Below, piece by piece: positions 16,031-24,547 of a stretch of DNA of 64,000 nt. The stretch comes from CAWAWP01 sp963841205 (lineage in GTDB: Bacteria > Chloroflexota > Ktedonobacteria > Ktedonobacterales > JADMIN01), in assembly GCA_963841205.1 (NCBI GenBank), contig CAWJCH010000002.1:124001-188000 (forward strand), given 5' to 3'. Under the pieces are notes generated by a model that was not told the origin of the DNA, did not search any database, and worked only from the letters and a program-made list of their open reading frames with translations. The position numbers and the translations under genes are program-made. Position 1 is the first letter of the stretch; each line of letters starts with the position of its first letter.

Positions 16031-17262
16031 AAACATCGCGCGATGAACACCAGCGCGACGACCAGCACGAGCGCCGAGACGATCGCCACCACCGGCACAT
16101 TCAACCGCTTCGGCATCTGCTCGATGCGCAGGCGCAGCAGCCACTCGCGCAGCAGCACATACGCCGCGACCGCCGCGATGAAGTAGGCGCCCCCCGCCGG
16201 CCCGCGCGTCAAGACACCTAGCAGGGTGAAGAGGCCCAACAGCAACGTCGAGCCGGACTCCATCAACTGCGTCGGCACGCGGCGCGCCCCGATGCGCTGA
16301 TCGGACGACCAGATGCCCCAGCGCGCCGCCGTCGGCGGTCCACCGCAGCAGCCGGCCAGGAAGCAGCCGATGCGCCCGATGGCGATCCCGAACATCAGGC
16401 CCGGGGTCGAGGCGTCGAGCACCACGCCCGTCGGCGCGTGCGCCAGCGTGAAGAAGAGCGCCGCCGCGATGCCCGCGCCCACGACGAACCCCTGGATGCA
16501 CCAACCCTCGAAGCGATGCTCGGCGCGGTGCTTGACGATGAACCACACCTTCGCCCCGGCGATGCCGACGCCGATCGCCGCCGCCGTCAGCGGGAACGCA
16601 GGGCCAGCCTTGAGTTGGTCGTGGGAGATCACGAACGCCTGCGTCAGCACCGCGACGATCATCCCGATCGTGACCATCGTCACCCAGATCAGCGGCAGCG
16701 CCCCCGGCACGTGCGCGAACGGCGCCGCGCAGGTCTTGACGTGCTGCTGCTCGTCCACCGACGGCGCCCAGCGCTGCCAGAGCCGCGTCGCCGGCCCCAG
16801 CGTAGCATGAGTATGCTCCGCGCTCGCCCGATCCTTCGTGCGTGGCGAGGTCGCCACCACGCTCGCCTTCACCTCCCACTCGCCGGGATTGATGCCGTCG
16901 ACCTTCGCCGTCAGCGCCAGCGGGCCGCTGCCGGGCAGCACCTGGTCGATCGTCTCCTCCTGCATGAAGGAGTCGCGCGCCTGCTCCTTGCCCTCGATGC
17001 CCACGCGCCGCCCGACGAAGCGGATCGTCGCCGAGTACGGATCGGCGCGCGGCGCGGGATCGAACCAGTACGTCACCGCCAATATCTGCTGTTGCGCACG
17101 TTCCAGCAACGCATCAAATCCGCTTTCCGGCGCGGCTCGCTCCGGTTCCGTCGCCACAATCCGCGGCTCTGACTGCGTCACCGGGCGCGGCACCGCCGTC
17201 TGGCGCACCCGCCCGGTCGCCCCCCGCGCACGCGTCGTCTGCCGTCCCGTCGTCCCAGCCAT
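16021..17262 (-). CDS. Lgt-like membrane protein with extra N-terminal domain
   Basis: A protein of about 413 residues, start MAGTTGRQTTRAR at 17262. Residues 1-40 are basic and disordered. Residues 50-150 form a soluble domain (QQQILAVTYWFDPAPRADPYSATIRFVGRRV) not found in standard Lgt. Then come seven or more transmembrane helices with the Lgt-type core: KVWFIVKHRAE, then GLMFGIAIGRIGCFLAGCCGG, then PTQLMESGSTLLLGL. Classic Lgt transfers diacylglycerol to the lipobox cysteine and has GRIGNFING at this place. Here it is GRIGCFLAGCC, the form seen in Lgt-family paralogues, so a related lipid transferase is likely but true lipoprotein processing is uncertain. The upstream in-frame ATG at 17337 is less likely. 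Confidence 0.7.
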   Translation of the reverse strand: MAGTTGRQTTRARGATGRVRQTAVPRPVTQSEPRIVATEPERAAPESGFDALLERAQQQILAVTYWFDPAPRADPYSATIRFVGRRVGIEGKEQARDSFMQEETIDQVLPGSGPLALTAKVDGINPGEWEVKASVVATSPRTKDRASAEHTHATLGPATRLWQRWAPSVDEQQHVKTCAAPFAHVPGALPLIWVTMVTIGMIVAVLTQAFVISHDQLKAGPAFPLTAAAIGVGIAGAKVWFIVKHRAEHRFEGWCIQGFVVGAGIAAALFFTLAHAPTGVVLDASTPGLMFGIAIGRIGCFLAGCCGGPPTAARWGIWSSDQRIGARRVPTQLMESGSTLLLGLFTLLGVLTRGPAGGAYFIAAVAAYVLLREWLLRLRIEQMPKRLNVPVVAIVSALVLVVALVFIARCFAR

Positions 17263-17492
17263 ATGGAATACTCCGTCCACCACCGCGCCGTCGTACGGTG
17301 AAATTGGATGCTCCCCACAAGAAGAGGATAGCAGCATAATAAACGGATCGTATTAAGACACGCACAGCCGCCGCGCGTCACGCCGTCGCTGCCTCCACCT
17401 CAGCAGTTCCCGATCACGCGACTCTCCGTCATACAAGCAGCACGTCCGCTCTTTCGCCCCTCATCGACCTTCGACGCGACGTTTCATCACGG

Positions 17493-17656
17493 AGGCGCCC
17501 CATGCCCCTCAAGCGCAGCGGCGCCTCTTCACCGATGTCACCTCGCTCGCCTACCGCGAGCGCGCCGCAGAGCTTCACGCGCTGATCGCCGCCCGTACAG
17601 GTATCCCCCTGCGCGAGCTTGGCCTGCACACGCCAGCGGACATGCTGAAAGCATAA
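17493..17656 (+). other. possible small gene or gene fragment
   Basis: Between 17263 and 17852 one stretch reads like protein: LFTDVTSLAYRERAAELHAL, then ARTGIPLRELGLHTPADMLKA and a stop at 17656. No good start codon lies in this frame; an ATG at 17502 is in another frame. It may be the end of a frameshifted small regulator. A GGGAC-N4-GTCCC hairpin follows near 17780. Nothing else is supported in this gap. Confidence 0.3.
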
Positions 17657-17852
17657 TTGCGCCTCGCAGCCGCCCAACTCGTGTAGAAATCTGCCGCTTT
17701 CGCCGTCTTCACAGAGAAGCAGCATGGTATGTTGTGTCTTCGCGCCCACCATAGCCACCGCACGCCGCGCCACTGAGGGACGTCAGTCCCCACGAGCCTA
17801 CACCGGCACTTCTGTGCCGCGGTCCGCCGCCAACGAGACGAGGTCGCCCGCC

Positions 17853-19166
17853 ATGCTCGCCACCCTCCGTCAGCGCAACTTCGCCCTGCTCTGGACCGCC
17901 AGCCTGATCTCCAACGCCGGCGACTGGGTGATGTTCATCGGCCTCCCCATCTACATCTTCCTCCTCACCCACTCGATCCTCGCCACCGGCTTGATGATGC
18001 TGGTCGGCCGCATCCCGCGCATCCTGCTCGGCCCCGTCGCCGGCGTCTTCGCCGACCGCTGGGATCGCAAGCGCATAATCGTCGTCACCAACCTGCTGCT
18101 CACCGCCATCGTCCTGATCCTGCTCCTCGCCCGCACGCCCGCCCTCGTCTGGGTCGTCTATCTCGAAAGCGTCTTCGAGTCCGCCGCGGATCAGTTCCTG
18201 ATGCCCGCGCAGAATGCGCTATTGCCCTCACTCGTCCCTGAGGATAGGCTCGTCACCGCCAACTCGCTCAGCGCCCTCGCCAACAACCTCGCGCGGCTGA
18301 TCGGCCCCGCGATCGGCGGCGTCATCGGCGCGATCTTTGGGTTGACCGGCATCGTCGCCGTCGACTCGATCTCATTCCTCGTCGCTGCCTTGCTGATCTC
18401 ACGGATCGTCGCGCCGCCACGCCCCAAGCCAGAAGCACAACCCGCGCAGACTGAATCGCTCGCCGCCGAAGAGGCTGGCGCGTTCATCCGCGTCTGGCGC
18501 GACTGGGTGGCCGGGCTCCGCGTCATCGGACGCGAGCGCACGCTGCGGGTGCTGCTCGTCGCCCTCGCCATCACCTCGCTGGGCGAGGGCGTGATCGGCG
18601 TGCTCTACCCGATCTTCGTCTACCGCATCCTCCACGGCGGCCCCGGCCAGATCGGCGCCCTGATGACCTCGCAGGCCATCGGCGGGCTGATCGGCGGCGT
18701 GGTCTTCGGCACGCTCGGCTCGCTCGTCCTCTCGCGCCGCATGATCGGCCTCACCAGCGTCGCCTTCGGCGCCATCGACCTCGTCATCTTTAACATCCCG
18801 CGCGTCTTCCCGTCCTTCGGTCTGCAGATCGCCCTCTTCATCCTCGTCGGCATCCCCGTGATGGGCTTCATGCCCGGCATTCAGGCGCTTACCCAGCTGC
18901 GCTCGCCCGACGTCTTCCGCGGGCGCGTCACTAGCTCGATGGGCACGACGATGGGCATCCTCGGCCTCGTCGGCACCGTCATCGCCGGCACCATCACGGA
19001 CCACTTCGGCGTCGTCGCCGTCCTCACCTTCCAGGGCGCCGGCTACATCGTCGCCGGCCTCCTCCTCCTCACCCTCCTACCACCCGGTCGCCCCACCAAC
19101 GCCGACGCCGCGAAAACGCAGGTCGAGGCCGACGCACCTCCGACCCCCATTTCTTCCACGGCGTAG
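17853..19166 (+). CDS. MFS transporter, macrolide-efflux-like
   Basis: A 437-residue major facilitator protein from ATG 17853 (MLATLRQRNFALLWTASLIS), with twelve predicted helices. The N-terminal motif RNFALLW and the loop 2-3 motif AGVFADRWDRKRIIV are typical of the MFS group that includes EntS and macrolide exporters. A central cytoplasmic loop (PPRPKPEAQPAQTESLAAEE) separates the two halves. Export of a drug or siderophore-like compound driven by proton-motive force is the family role; the substrate is unknown. It reads towards the mutasome operon, but 215 bp with an SOS-like box separate them. Confidence 0.85.
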   Translation: MLATLRQRNFALLWTASLISNAGDWVMFIGLPIYIFLLTHSILATGLMMLVGRIPRILLGPVAGVFADRWDRKRIIVVTNLLLTAIVLILLLARTPALVWVVYLESVFESAADQFLMPAQNALLPSLVPEDRLVTANSLSALANNLARLIGPAIGGVIGAIFGLTGIVAVDSISFLVAALLISRIVAPPRPKPEAQPAQTESLAAEEAGAFIRVWRDWVAGLRVIGRERTLRVLLVALAITSLGEGVIGVLYPIFVYRILHGGPGQIGALMTSQAIGGLIGGVVFGTLGSLVLSRRMIGLTSVAFGAIDLVIFNIPRVFPSFGLQIALFILVGIPVMGFMPGIQALTQLRSPDVFRGRVTSSMGTTMGILGLVGTVIAGTITDHFGVVAVLTFQGAGYIVAGLLLLTLLPPGRPTNADAAKTQVEADAPPTPISSTA

Positions 19167-19339
19167 GCTTCCGGAGGGGCGCTAGAGGCCTGCATCATTT
19201 CCCCCTCAATCACGGACAACTCCCCTCAAACACCCCCATCTCCGCTCACCAGTTGGCGGCGCGAACGAATCCGCACTCCCGTTTCCCGCCTTTTCCCCGC
19301 GGCTCCCCTTGACGATATGCCTGTCTTGAAGCATGCTTT

Positions 19340-19351
19340 GAATATATGTTC
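19340..19351. promoter_or_regulatory. LexA/SOS box candidate
   Basis: GAATATATGTTC differs by one base from GAACATATGTTC, the ideal Gram-positive type LexA box. It sits 31 bases upstream of the ImuB-like start, the expected place for damage control of a mutasome operon. A TTGAAG-type -35 lies at 19326, so the box would overlap the promoter. The remaining bases of 19167-19381 show nothing else. Confidence 0.65.
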
Positions 19352-19381
19352 TTATGCAACGACACACGACGATGGTCCACG

Positions 19382-20614
19382 ATGAATATCCTATCGCTTC
19401 CTTCACATCCTCCTCGGCCTCTCACGGCTCGTTTTCTCACCCCGTTTGCTCCCGATGTCGCCCGTCTGGAGGAGGAGGCGTTCGTGTCGACGCGCCTCGC
19501 CGCCATCTCCGTCGCGCGACGTGACGGCGGCGAGGCCCATCGCGGCGATTGGCTTGCCGCCTGCTATCGCGTCACGCCGCGCGTGGAACGCCTCTCCGCG
19601 CGGGATGCCGTGCTCGACCTTGGGCGCTGCACCGAAGAGGAGGCCTTAGCGGCCATGCGATCGCTCATCGCTAAACTGGCGCGGAGCCGCGTGAAGGCGC
19701 GAACAGGCATTGGACCATCCCTCTGCCTGGCGCATCTCGTCCTGCTGACGGCACCTACGCACGCCTCGATCGCCGCGATCGGACCAGACGACGCCGCGGC
19801 GCTGCTCCACCGCGCGCCGATCACGGTCCTGACGAGCCTGCACCCCACCGGCGCCATCACAGCGGAAGACATCGCGCGGATGCAAAGCTTCGGCCTCCGC
19901 ACCCTCGGCCAGGTTGCCCGCCTGGGTCAGTTAGCGTTGCGTCGTCAGTTCGGCGACACGGTGGGGCGTTTCCTCTTCAACGTCTGCCGTGGCGTCGATC
20001 CCCGCCCGTTCAAGTCAACACCCGAGCCCGCGAGTCTTCACCTCCGCCTGTGTATCGCCGAGCCAGTTACACCTGATCATATGCTCGTTGCGCTCCCCCG
20101 CTTCGCCCAGCAGGTAGCGAAGCGGCTAAAGCGCCGTCACCGCCGCGCACGCGCGCTGCGTCTCGATCTACGCTGGGAGAGTGGCGCCATCGCCACGGCG
20201 AGCGTGCAGCTGCGCGAGCATATCGGCGATCCGCGACTCTTAACGCAGGAGCTAACCTGCCTCTTCTCCCGCTGCCTCGACACCTCGCCACACGGACTCC
20301 TGGCAGAGTTACGGCTCACCCTCAGCGACCTCGCGCCAGCCTCGCCCGAGCAAATGACCTTCTGGCCGGAACGCCCCCGCCGGAACGCGGCGCTCCTCTC
20401 CGTGGCCGACGCACTTGCCAAGCGGCACGGCCATGCCATGCTCCTCACACCGCTGCTAACGGAGCCTGCTGCCATCTTCGCCGAAGAGAGCTATCACCTC
20501 GCCGAGTCGCGCGAGGAGGAGCCGGGCAAAATCGCCCACAGCGCTCCCATCATCCAACCGGCAGATGATCGTGATCCATGGCAAGGCGTGCCACAACACC
20601 TCCATTGGTGGTAG
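19382..20614 (+). CDS. imuB-like: ImuB-like inactive Y-family polymerase protein
   Basis: A 410-residue protein starting MNILSLPSHPPRPL. The DNA-binding helix-hairpin part (residues 160-210, FGLRTLGQVARLGQLALRRQFGDTVGRFLFNVCRGVD) and the little-finger region (LRLCIAEPVTPDHMLVALPRFA) are those of Y-family polymerases. The catalytic palm is reduced: no MDAFFASVE motif, and the SIDE-type motif is replaced by LSARDAVLDL at 71-80. So, like ImuB, it probably acts as a scaffold linking DnaE2 to the clamp rather than as a polymerase. It is the first gene of a three-gene operon, 17 bp before the next start. No imuA-like gene precedes it. Confidence 0.75.
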   Translation: MNILSLPSHPPRPLTARFLTPFAPDVARLEEEAFVSTRLAAISVARRDGGEAHRGDWLAACYRVTPRVERLSARDAVLDLGRCTEEEALAAMRSLIAKLARSRVKARTGIGPSLCLAHLVLLTAPTHASIAAIGPDDAAALLHRAPITVLTSLHPTGAITAEDIARMQSFGLRTLGQVARLGQLALRRQFGDTVGRFLFNVCRGVDPRPFKSTPEPASLHLRLCIAEPVTPDHMLVALPRFAQQVAKRLKRRHRRARALRLDLRWESGAIATASVQLREHIGDPRLLTQELTCLFSRCLDTSPHGLLAELRLTLSDLAPASPEQMTFWPERPRRNAALLSVADALAKRHGHAMLLTPLLTEPAAIFAEESYHLAESREEEPGKIAHSAPIIQPADDRDPWQGVPQHLHWW

Positions 20615-20631
20615 TAACAAGGGGCACGAAC

Positions 20632-20925
20632 ATGGCTCATCGCTACGGGCATCCTATCGTCGTCTCGCTCGCCACGAATAGCCTTCCTGCTGTTATGCGC
20701 TGGCGCAACGTCGAGTATCGCGTGCTGGAGGTGCTGTCGCACTGGCGACTGCGCGACCGCTGGTGGGCGCCTTCCGGGCTGAGCAATGCCGCACACGCCA
20801 TCTCCTCCGCCGATCTCGCCAGCGACCGCCACTACTACCGCGTGCGGTGCACCGCGGACCTGCTCTGCGACATCTACTACGACGCCGCGAGCGACCGCTG
20901 GATACTCGACCGTATCCATGACTGA
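20632..20925 (+). CDS. DUF6504-like small mutasome protein
   Basis: A 97-residue protein starting MAHRYGHPIVVSL. Conserved features are R-W-N-V-E-Y, LSHWRLRDRWW and RHYYRVRC near the middle and DRWILDRIHD at the end. The family is usually encoded beside ImuB/DinB-type genes; its biochemical role is not known to me. It sits between the ImuB-like and DnaE2-like genes, and its last eight bases overlap the DnaE2 start, so the two are translationally coupled. Together with the solo paralogue at 10.6 kb, this suggests a small accessory or DNA-binding factor. ATG 20632 was chosen over 20578 because the latter overlaps the preceding gene and breaks the paralogue alignment. Confidence 0.75.
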   Translation: MAHRYGHPIVVSLATNSLPAVMRWRNVEYRVLEVLSHWRLRDRWWAPSGLSNAAHAISSADLASDRHYYRVRCTADLLCDIYYDAASDRWILDRIHD

Positions 20926-23900
20926 CGCGCTCCCCCCCAGCAACTACGTCGAGCTGCATGCCCACAGCGCGTTCAGCTTCCTGCGCGCCGGCTCGTCGAT
21001 CGAGGCGCTGGTGGCACGTGCCGCCGATCTCGGCATGGACGCGCTCGCCCTCACCGACACCATGACCCTCGCCGGCGCGGTGCGCTTCCAAGTGGCCTGC
21101 GCCGCGCGAAGCATCACACCCATCCTTGGCTGTGAGCTCGCGGTGGCCGATCCCGTCTTCGGCGATGTCGCGAAGCCAGCCCGCCTCGTCGTACTGGCAG
21201 AAAATCCCGATGGCTATGCCCGACTCTGCCAGATCCTCACCAATGCTAACCTGGCCGACCCCGATCGCCCCATCGTCCCCTTCTCTGACCTGGCCGCCGA
21301 GCCTGAGGGATTGATCCTGCTCACCGGCGGACGCGACGGAACGCTCGCACGCCTCCTCCTCGCCGGTCAGCGCCAAGCTGCCGCGAGCGCGCTCGCGAGG
21401 TACCGCCGCGTCTTCGGCCCGCAACGCGTCTACGTCGAGGCACAATATCACCTGCTCCCCGACACGATCTGGCTCTTGGACGAGCTTGCGGCACTCGCCA
21501 AGAGTGCAAACCTGCGCCTCGTGGCCACCAACGGCATACGCTACGCCACGCAGGATGACTATCCCCTCTATGACCTGCTCACCTGCGTGCGCCTGGGCAT
21601 CTCAGTGGATACGCCACACGTCGAGCGTCCGTGCAACGATCAGCAGTTCCTCAAGAGCGGCGCCGACCTCGCAACGCTTTTCGCGCCCTTCTCCTGGGGT
21701 ACGGAGGCGCTTGCCACCACGCGCGAGATCGCCGCACGCTGCCACATCTCGCTGCTCAAAGCAAACTGCGTCGCGCCGCGTATCCCTTTACAAGAAGGCG
21801 TCACTCCAGCGGAACACCTGCGCACGCTCTGCGCGGAAGGCCTCGTCTCGCGTTACGCCACCACCCCAGAAGCCCTGCAGCCCGAGAGCCCTCAGCGTCA
21901 ACAGATGGCGCGCGAACTGGAGATCATCGAAGGGTTAGATCTCGTCGAGTTCTTCCTCTGCGTCCAGACCATCATGCGCGCCGCACGCGACATGCGCATC
22001 CGCGTCAGCGGGAGGGGCAGCGCGGCCAACTCCATCGTCGCGTACCTGCTCTACATCACCGGCGTAGACCCGATCCACCACCATCTCCTCTTCGAGCGCT
22101 TCTTGAACCCCGACCGCGCCGGCATGCCCGACATCGACATCGACGTGCAGTCCGACCGCCGCGAAGAATTGATCCGCTGGGTCGAGCACACCTTCAGCGA
22201 GCGCCAGACCGCCATGGTCGCCAACGTCAACACCTACCGTGTGCGCGGCGCCCTGCGCGACACCGCCAAGGCCCTCGGCTTCCCCCTGGCGCTCGTCAAC
22301 CGGCTGACCAAGCTGTTGCATCATCACACCAGCCGCGGCGCCCTGCCCGACTATCGCCAGGAGTTGGAGCAAGCCATACGCGCCGCGCTCGCCCACGACT
22401 CGACGCAGCTCGCGCGCTGCCTGGAGCGCCTGCCCCTGCTCCTCGACCTCGCGCCCCGCATCGTCGGCCTGCCGCGCCATCTCAGCCTGCACAACGGCGG
22501 CATGGTCCTCTCGCGCGAGCCCCTGTCGCGCGTGCTGCCCGTCCGCATCTCGGCCAACGGCGTGCGCGCCCTGGAGGTGGATAAGGACGACGTCGAGCGC
22601 CTGGGTCTCATCAAGTTCGACATCCTCGGCCTGCGCACCCTCGGCGCCGTCGAAGAAGCACTCACCCTCATCGAAGAAACCACCGGCACCCGCCCCGCCA
22701 TCGACTCCCTGCCCACCGACCCGCCCGACCAGGCCACGATGCGCCTCGTGCGCAGCGGGCAGACGATGGCCGTCTTCCAGATCGAGAGCCCCGGCCAGTG
22801 GCACCTGCTCGCCCAGACGCAACCCGAGACCTTCGACGATCTCATCGTCCAGACCGCCCTGTTCCGCCCCGGCCCGATCCAGGGCGGCTTCGTCCATCCC
22901 TATATTGCCAGCCGCCGCCAGAAGCAGCGAGCGCGGCAACAACGCGAAAATCGGCACGATCGGCAAGATCGCCCCGCCGCGGAGGCGGAAAAGCGGCAGA
23001 AACGGCAAGTCGCGCGGCCAGCCCCCCCGCGCGACGCCGTGCAGACGCCCTGGCGCGAGGGGCAGGACCCTGATCCCTTCTGGACCGAGCATCCCGTCCT
23101 CGGCGCGATCCTGCGCGAGAGCGAAGGTATCCTGCTCTTCCAGGAGCAGATCCTGGAGATCGCCCATCGCTATGCCGGGCTCTCCTACGCCGAGGCGGAC
23201 GGCTTCCGCCGCGCCATGTCGCACGCCCGCGAGCCCGAAGAGATGGAGGCGATGCGTACGCGCTTCCTGGCGGGCGCCGCCGCCAAGGGTGAATCCGTGG
23301 AGGACGCCAATCGCGTCTTCAACGCGCTCGCCAATTTCGTTGGCTACGGCTTCTGCCGCTCGCACGCCGCCGAATTCGCCCGCACCATCTACGCCACCGC
23401 CTGGCTCAAAGCCCACCATCCCGCACACTACCTCGCCGCGTTCCTCTCCAGCCAACCCGCCGGCTTCTTCCCGCCGCACGTCGTGCTCGAGGAGGCGCGA
23501 CTGCTCGGCATCCCCCTGCTCGGCGTCGACATCAACCGCAGCGAGGGCCGCTTCTCCGTCGAGCGCGTCGGCGTCTTCCCGTCCCGCCCCGAGGGACGCT
23601 GGGCGATCCGCATCGGCCTGCGCCAGGTGGCCCACGTCGGCGACGAACTCGCCGAGGCGATCCTCTGGGAGCGACGGGGCAGGCGCATCGGCGACACGTC
23701 GGCGCAGCACGAGCACGCCTTCACCTCCCTGGCCGATGCCTGCCAGCGCCTGCGCCCCGCGGGCCTGACCTGGCAGGCCGCGGAATCCTTGACGCTCGCC
23801 GGCGCCTTCGACGGGCTCGCCCCACGGATGGATCGCCGCCGCCGCCTCTGGGAGTTGCACGAGCTCTGGCCGCTGATCGCCCCGACCGGGATCGCCAGGA

Positions 23901-24412
23901 ACGCGAAAAGCGGCAGAAACGGCAAGCGGGGCGGGCGATCGCACAGCCATGACGTCGCACAGCAGCTCGTCTTCGAGTGGTCCTTCGACGACGCTGAACA
24001 TGTCACCCCGGCGCTGCCCGGCCTCACCCTCGACGAGCGGCTCGCGCTGGATTACCAGATACTCGGCCTCTCGGCCCGTGCCCATCCCATGCGCCTGCAT
24101 CGCCGCGTACTACATCGCGCCGGCGTCCGTTCGGTGGCGGACTTGGCCGAGGTCGGCGAAGGTCGCATCGTGCGCGTCGCCGGCTGGGCGATCTCGGCGC
24201 AACGCCCGCCGACGGCCAAAGGAATGGGCTTCCTCGTCCTGGAGGACGAATCCGGCAGGCTGCCCGTCGCCCTGCCCCCCAAGCTCGCCGCCCAGATGCA
24301 CCGCGTCATCCGCGACGCCCGCGAGATCATCGTCATAGGGCGCGTCGAGCGTGTCCGCTGGTATCGCGCCCTCCTCGCCTCGGATATCCAAGCGCTGTCA
24401 CTCGCCGCCTGA
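20918..24412 (+). CDS. dnaE2: DnaE2-type error-prone polymerase III alpha
   Basis: A 1164-residue C-family DNA polymerase, longer than usual DnaE2. The PHP domain (residues 8-210) starts YVELHAHSAFSFLRAGSS, but the metal motif LTDHDGL is replaced by LTDTMTL, so phosphoesterase activity is doubtful. The polymerase core has GRGSAANSIVAYLLYITGVDP, the catalytic PDIDIDV near residue 405, FDILGLRTLG, and the HhH and OB parts at the C-terminus (VRVAGWAISAQRPPTAKGMGFL). It would extend past lesions with the ImuB-like partner. Two low-complexity Lys/Arg/Gln-rich insertions at residues 668-712 and 994-1010 coincide with copies of a dispersed DNA repeat. The start overlaps the previous gene. Confidence 0.88.
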   Translation: MTDALPPSNYVELHAHSAFSFLRAGSSIEALVARAADLGMDALALTDTMTLAGAVRFQVACAARSITPILGCELAVADPVFGDVAKPARLVVLAENPDGYARLCQILTNANLADPDRPIVPFSDLAAEPEGLILLTGGRDGTLARLLLAGQRQAAASALARYRRVFGPQRVYVEAQYHLLPDTIWLLDELAALAKSANLRLVATNGIRYATQDDYPLYDLLTCVRLGISVDTPHVERPCNDQQFLKSGADLATLFAPFSWGTEALATTREIAARCHISLLKANCVAPRIPLQEGVTPAEHLRTLCAEGLVSRYATTPEALQPESPQRQQMARELEIIEGLDLVEFFLCVQTIMRAARDMRIRVSGRGSAANSIVAYLLYITGVDPIHHHLLFERFLNPDRAGMPDIDIDVQSDRREELIRWVEHTFSERQTAMVANVNTYRVRGALRDTAKALGFPLALVNRLTKLLHHHTSRGALPDYRQELEQAIRAALAHDSTQLARCLERLPLLLDLAPRIVGLPRHLSLHNGGMVLSREPLSRVLPVRISANGVRALEVDKDDVERLGLIKFDILGLRTLGAVEEALTLIEETTGTRPAIDSLPTDPPDQATMRLVRSGQTMAVFQIESPGQWHLLAQTQPETFDDLIVQTALFRPGPIQGGFVHPYIASRRQKQRARQQRENRHDRQDRPAAEAEKRQKRQVARPAPPRDAVQTPWREGQDPDPFWTEHPVLGAILRESEGILLFQEQILEIAHRYAGLSYAEADGFRRAMSHAREPEEMEAMRTRFLAGAAAKGESVEDANRVFNALANFVGYGFCRSHAAEFARTIYATAWLKAHHPAHYLAAFLSSQPAGFFPPHVVLEEARLLGIPLLGVDINRSEGRFSVERVGVFPSRPEGRWAIRIGLRQVAHVGDELAEAILWERRGRRIGDTSAQHEHAFTSLADACQRLRPAGLTWQAAESLTLAGAFDGLAPRMDRRRRLWELHELWPLIAPTGIARNAKSGRNGKRGGRSHSHDVAQQLVFEWSFDDAEHVTPALPGLTLDERLALDYQILGLSARAHPMRLHRRVLHRAGVRSVADLAEVGEGRIVRVAGWAISAQRPPTAKGMGFLVLEDESGRLPVALPPKLAAQMHRVIRDAREIIVIGRVERVRWYRALLASDIQALSLAA
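22941..23009 (+). repeat. dispersed repeat inside dnaE2, copy 1
   Basis: The block contains AACGCGAAAA (22941-22950) and AAAGCGGCAGAAACGGCAAG (22990-23009). Both strings recur at 23900-23926. It encodes a charged linker (RQQRENRHDRQD) that interrupts the polymerase fold between conserved segments, so it looks like an in-frame insertion tolerated by the protein. Confidence 0.7.
23900..23926 (+). repeat. dispersed repeat inside dnaE2, copy 2
   Basis: AACGCGAAAA runs straight into AAAGCGGCAGAAACGGCAAG (23907-23926), identical to strings in the copy at 22.95 kb. It encodes NAKSGRNGKRGG, a linker near residues 994-1006. Related GCAAAAGCGGAAGGAA strings lie at 44246 and, on the minus strand, 63265-63290. 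Confidence 0.7.
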
Positions 24413-24547
24413 ACGACTGAAAAGGCCGTCCCATTCCATCAGCCCTCACACGGGCCGACTCATCAGCACCTCATCCGTGTAGCGATCCGGCGCGAGCTTC
24501 AGCGCCTTCACGCGCCGCCCCTCCTCCACGAAGCCCATCTTCTCTTG

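Noticed and set aside
18399..19004. Minus-strand frame opposite the MFS gene
   Set aside because: It is a composition-driven shadow, rich in Asp/Glu/Ala, with no motifs.
21935..24100. Long minus-strand open frame opposite dnaE2
   Set aside because: It is an antisense shadow of a high-GC gene. It has no protein features and biased composition only because of the codon bias of dnaE2.
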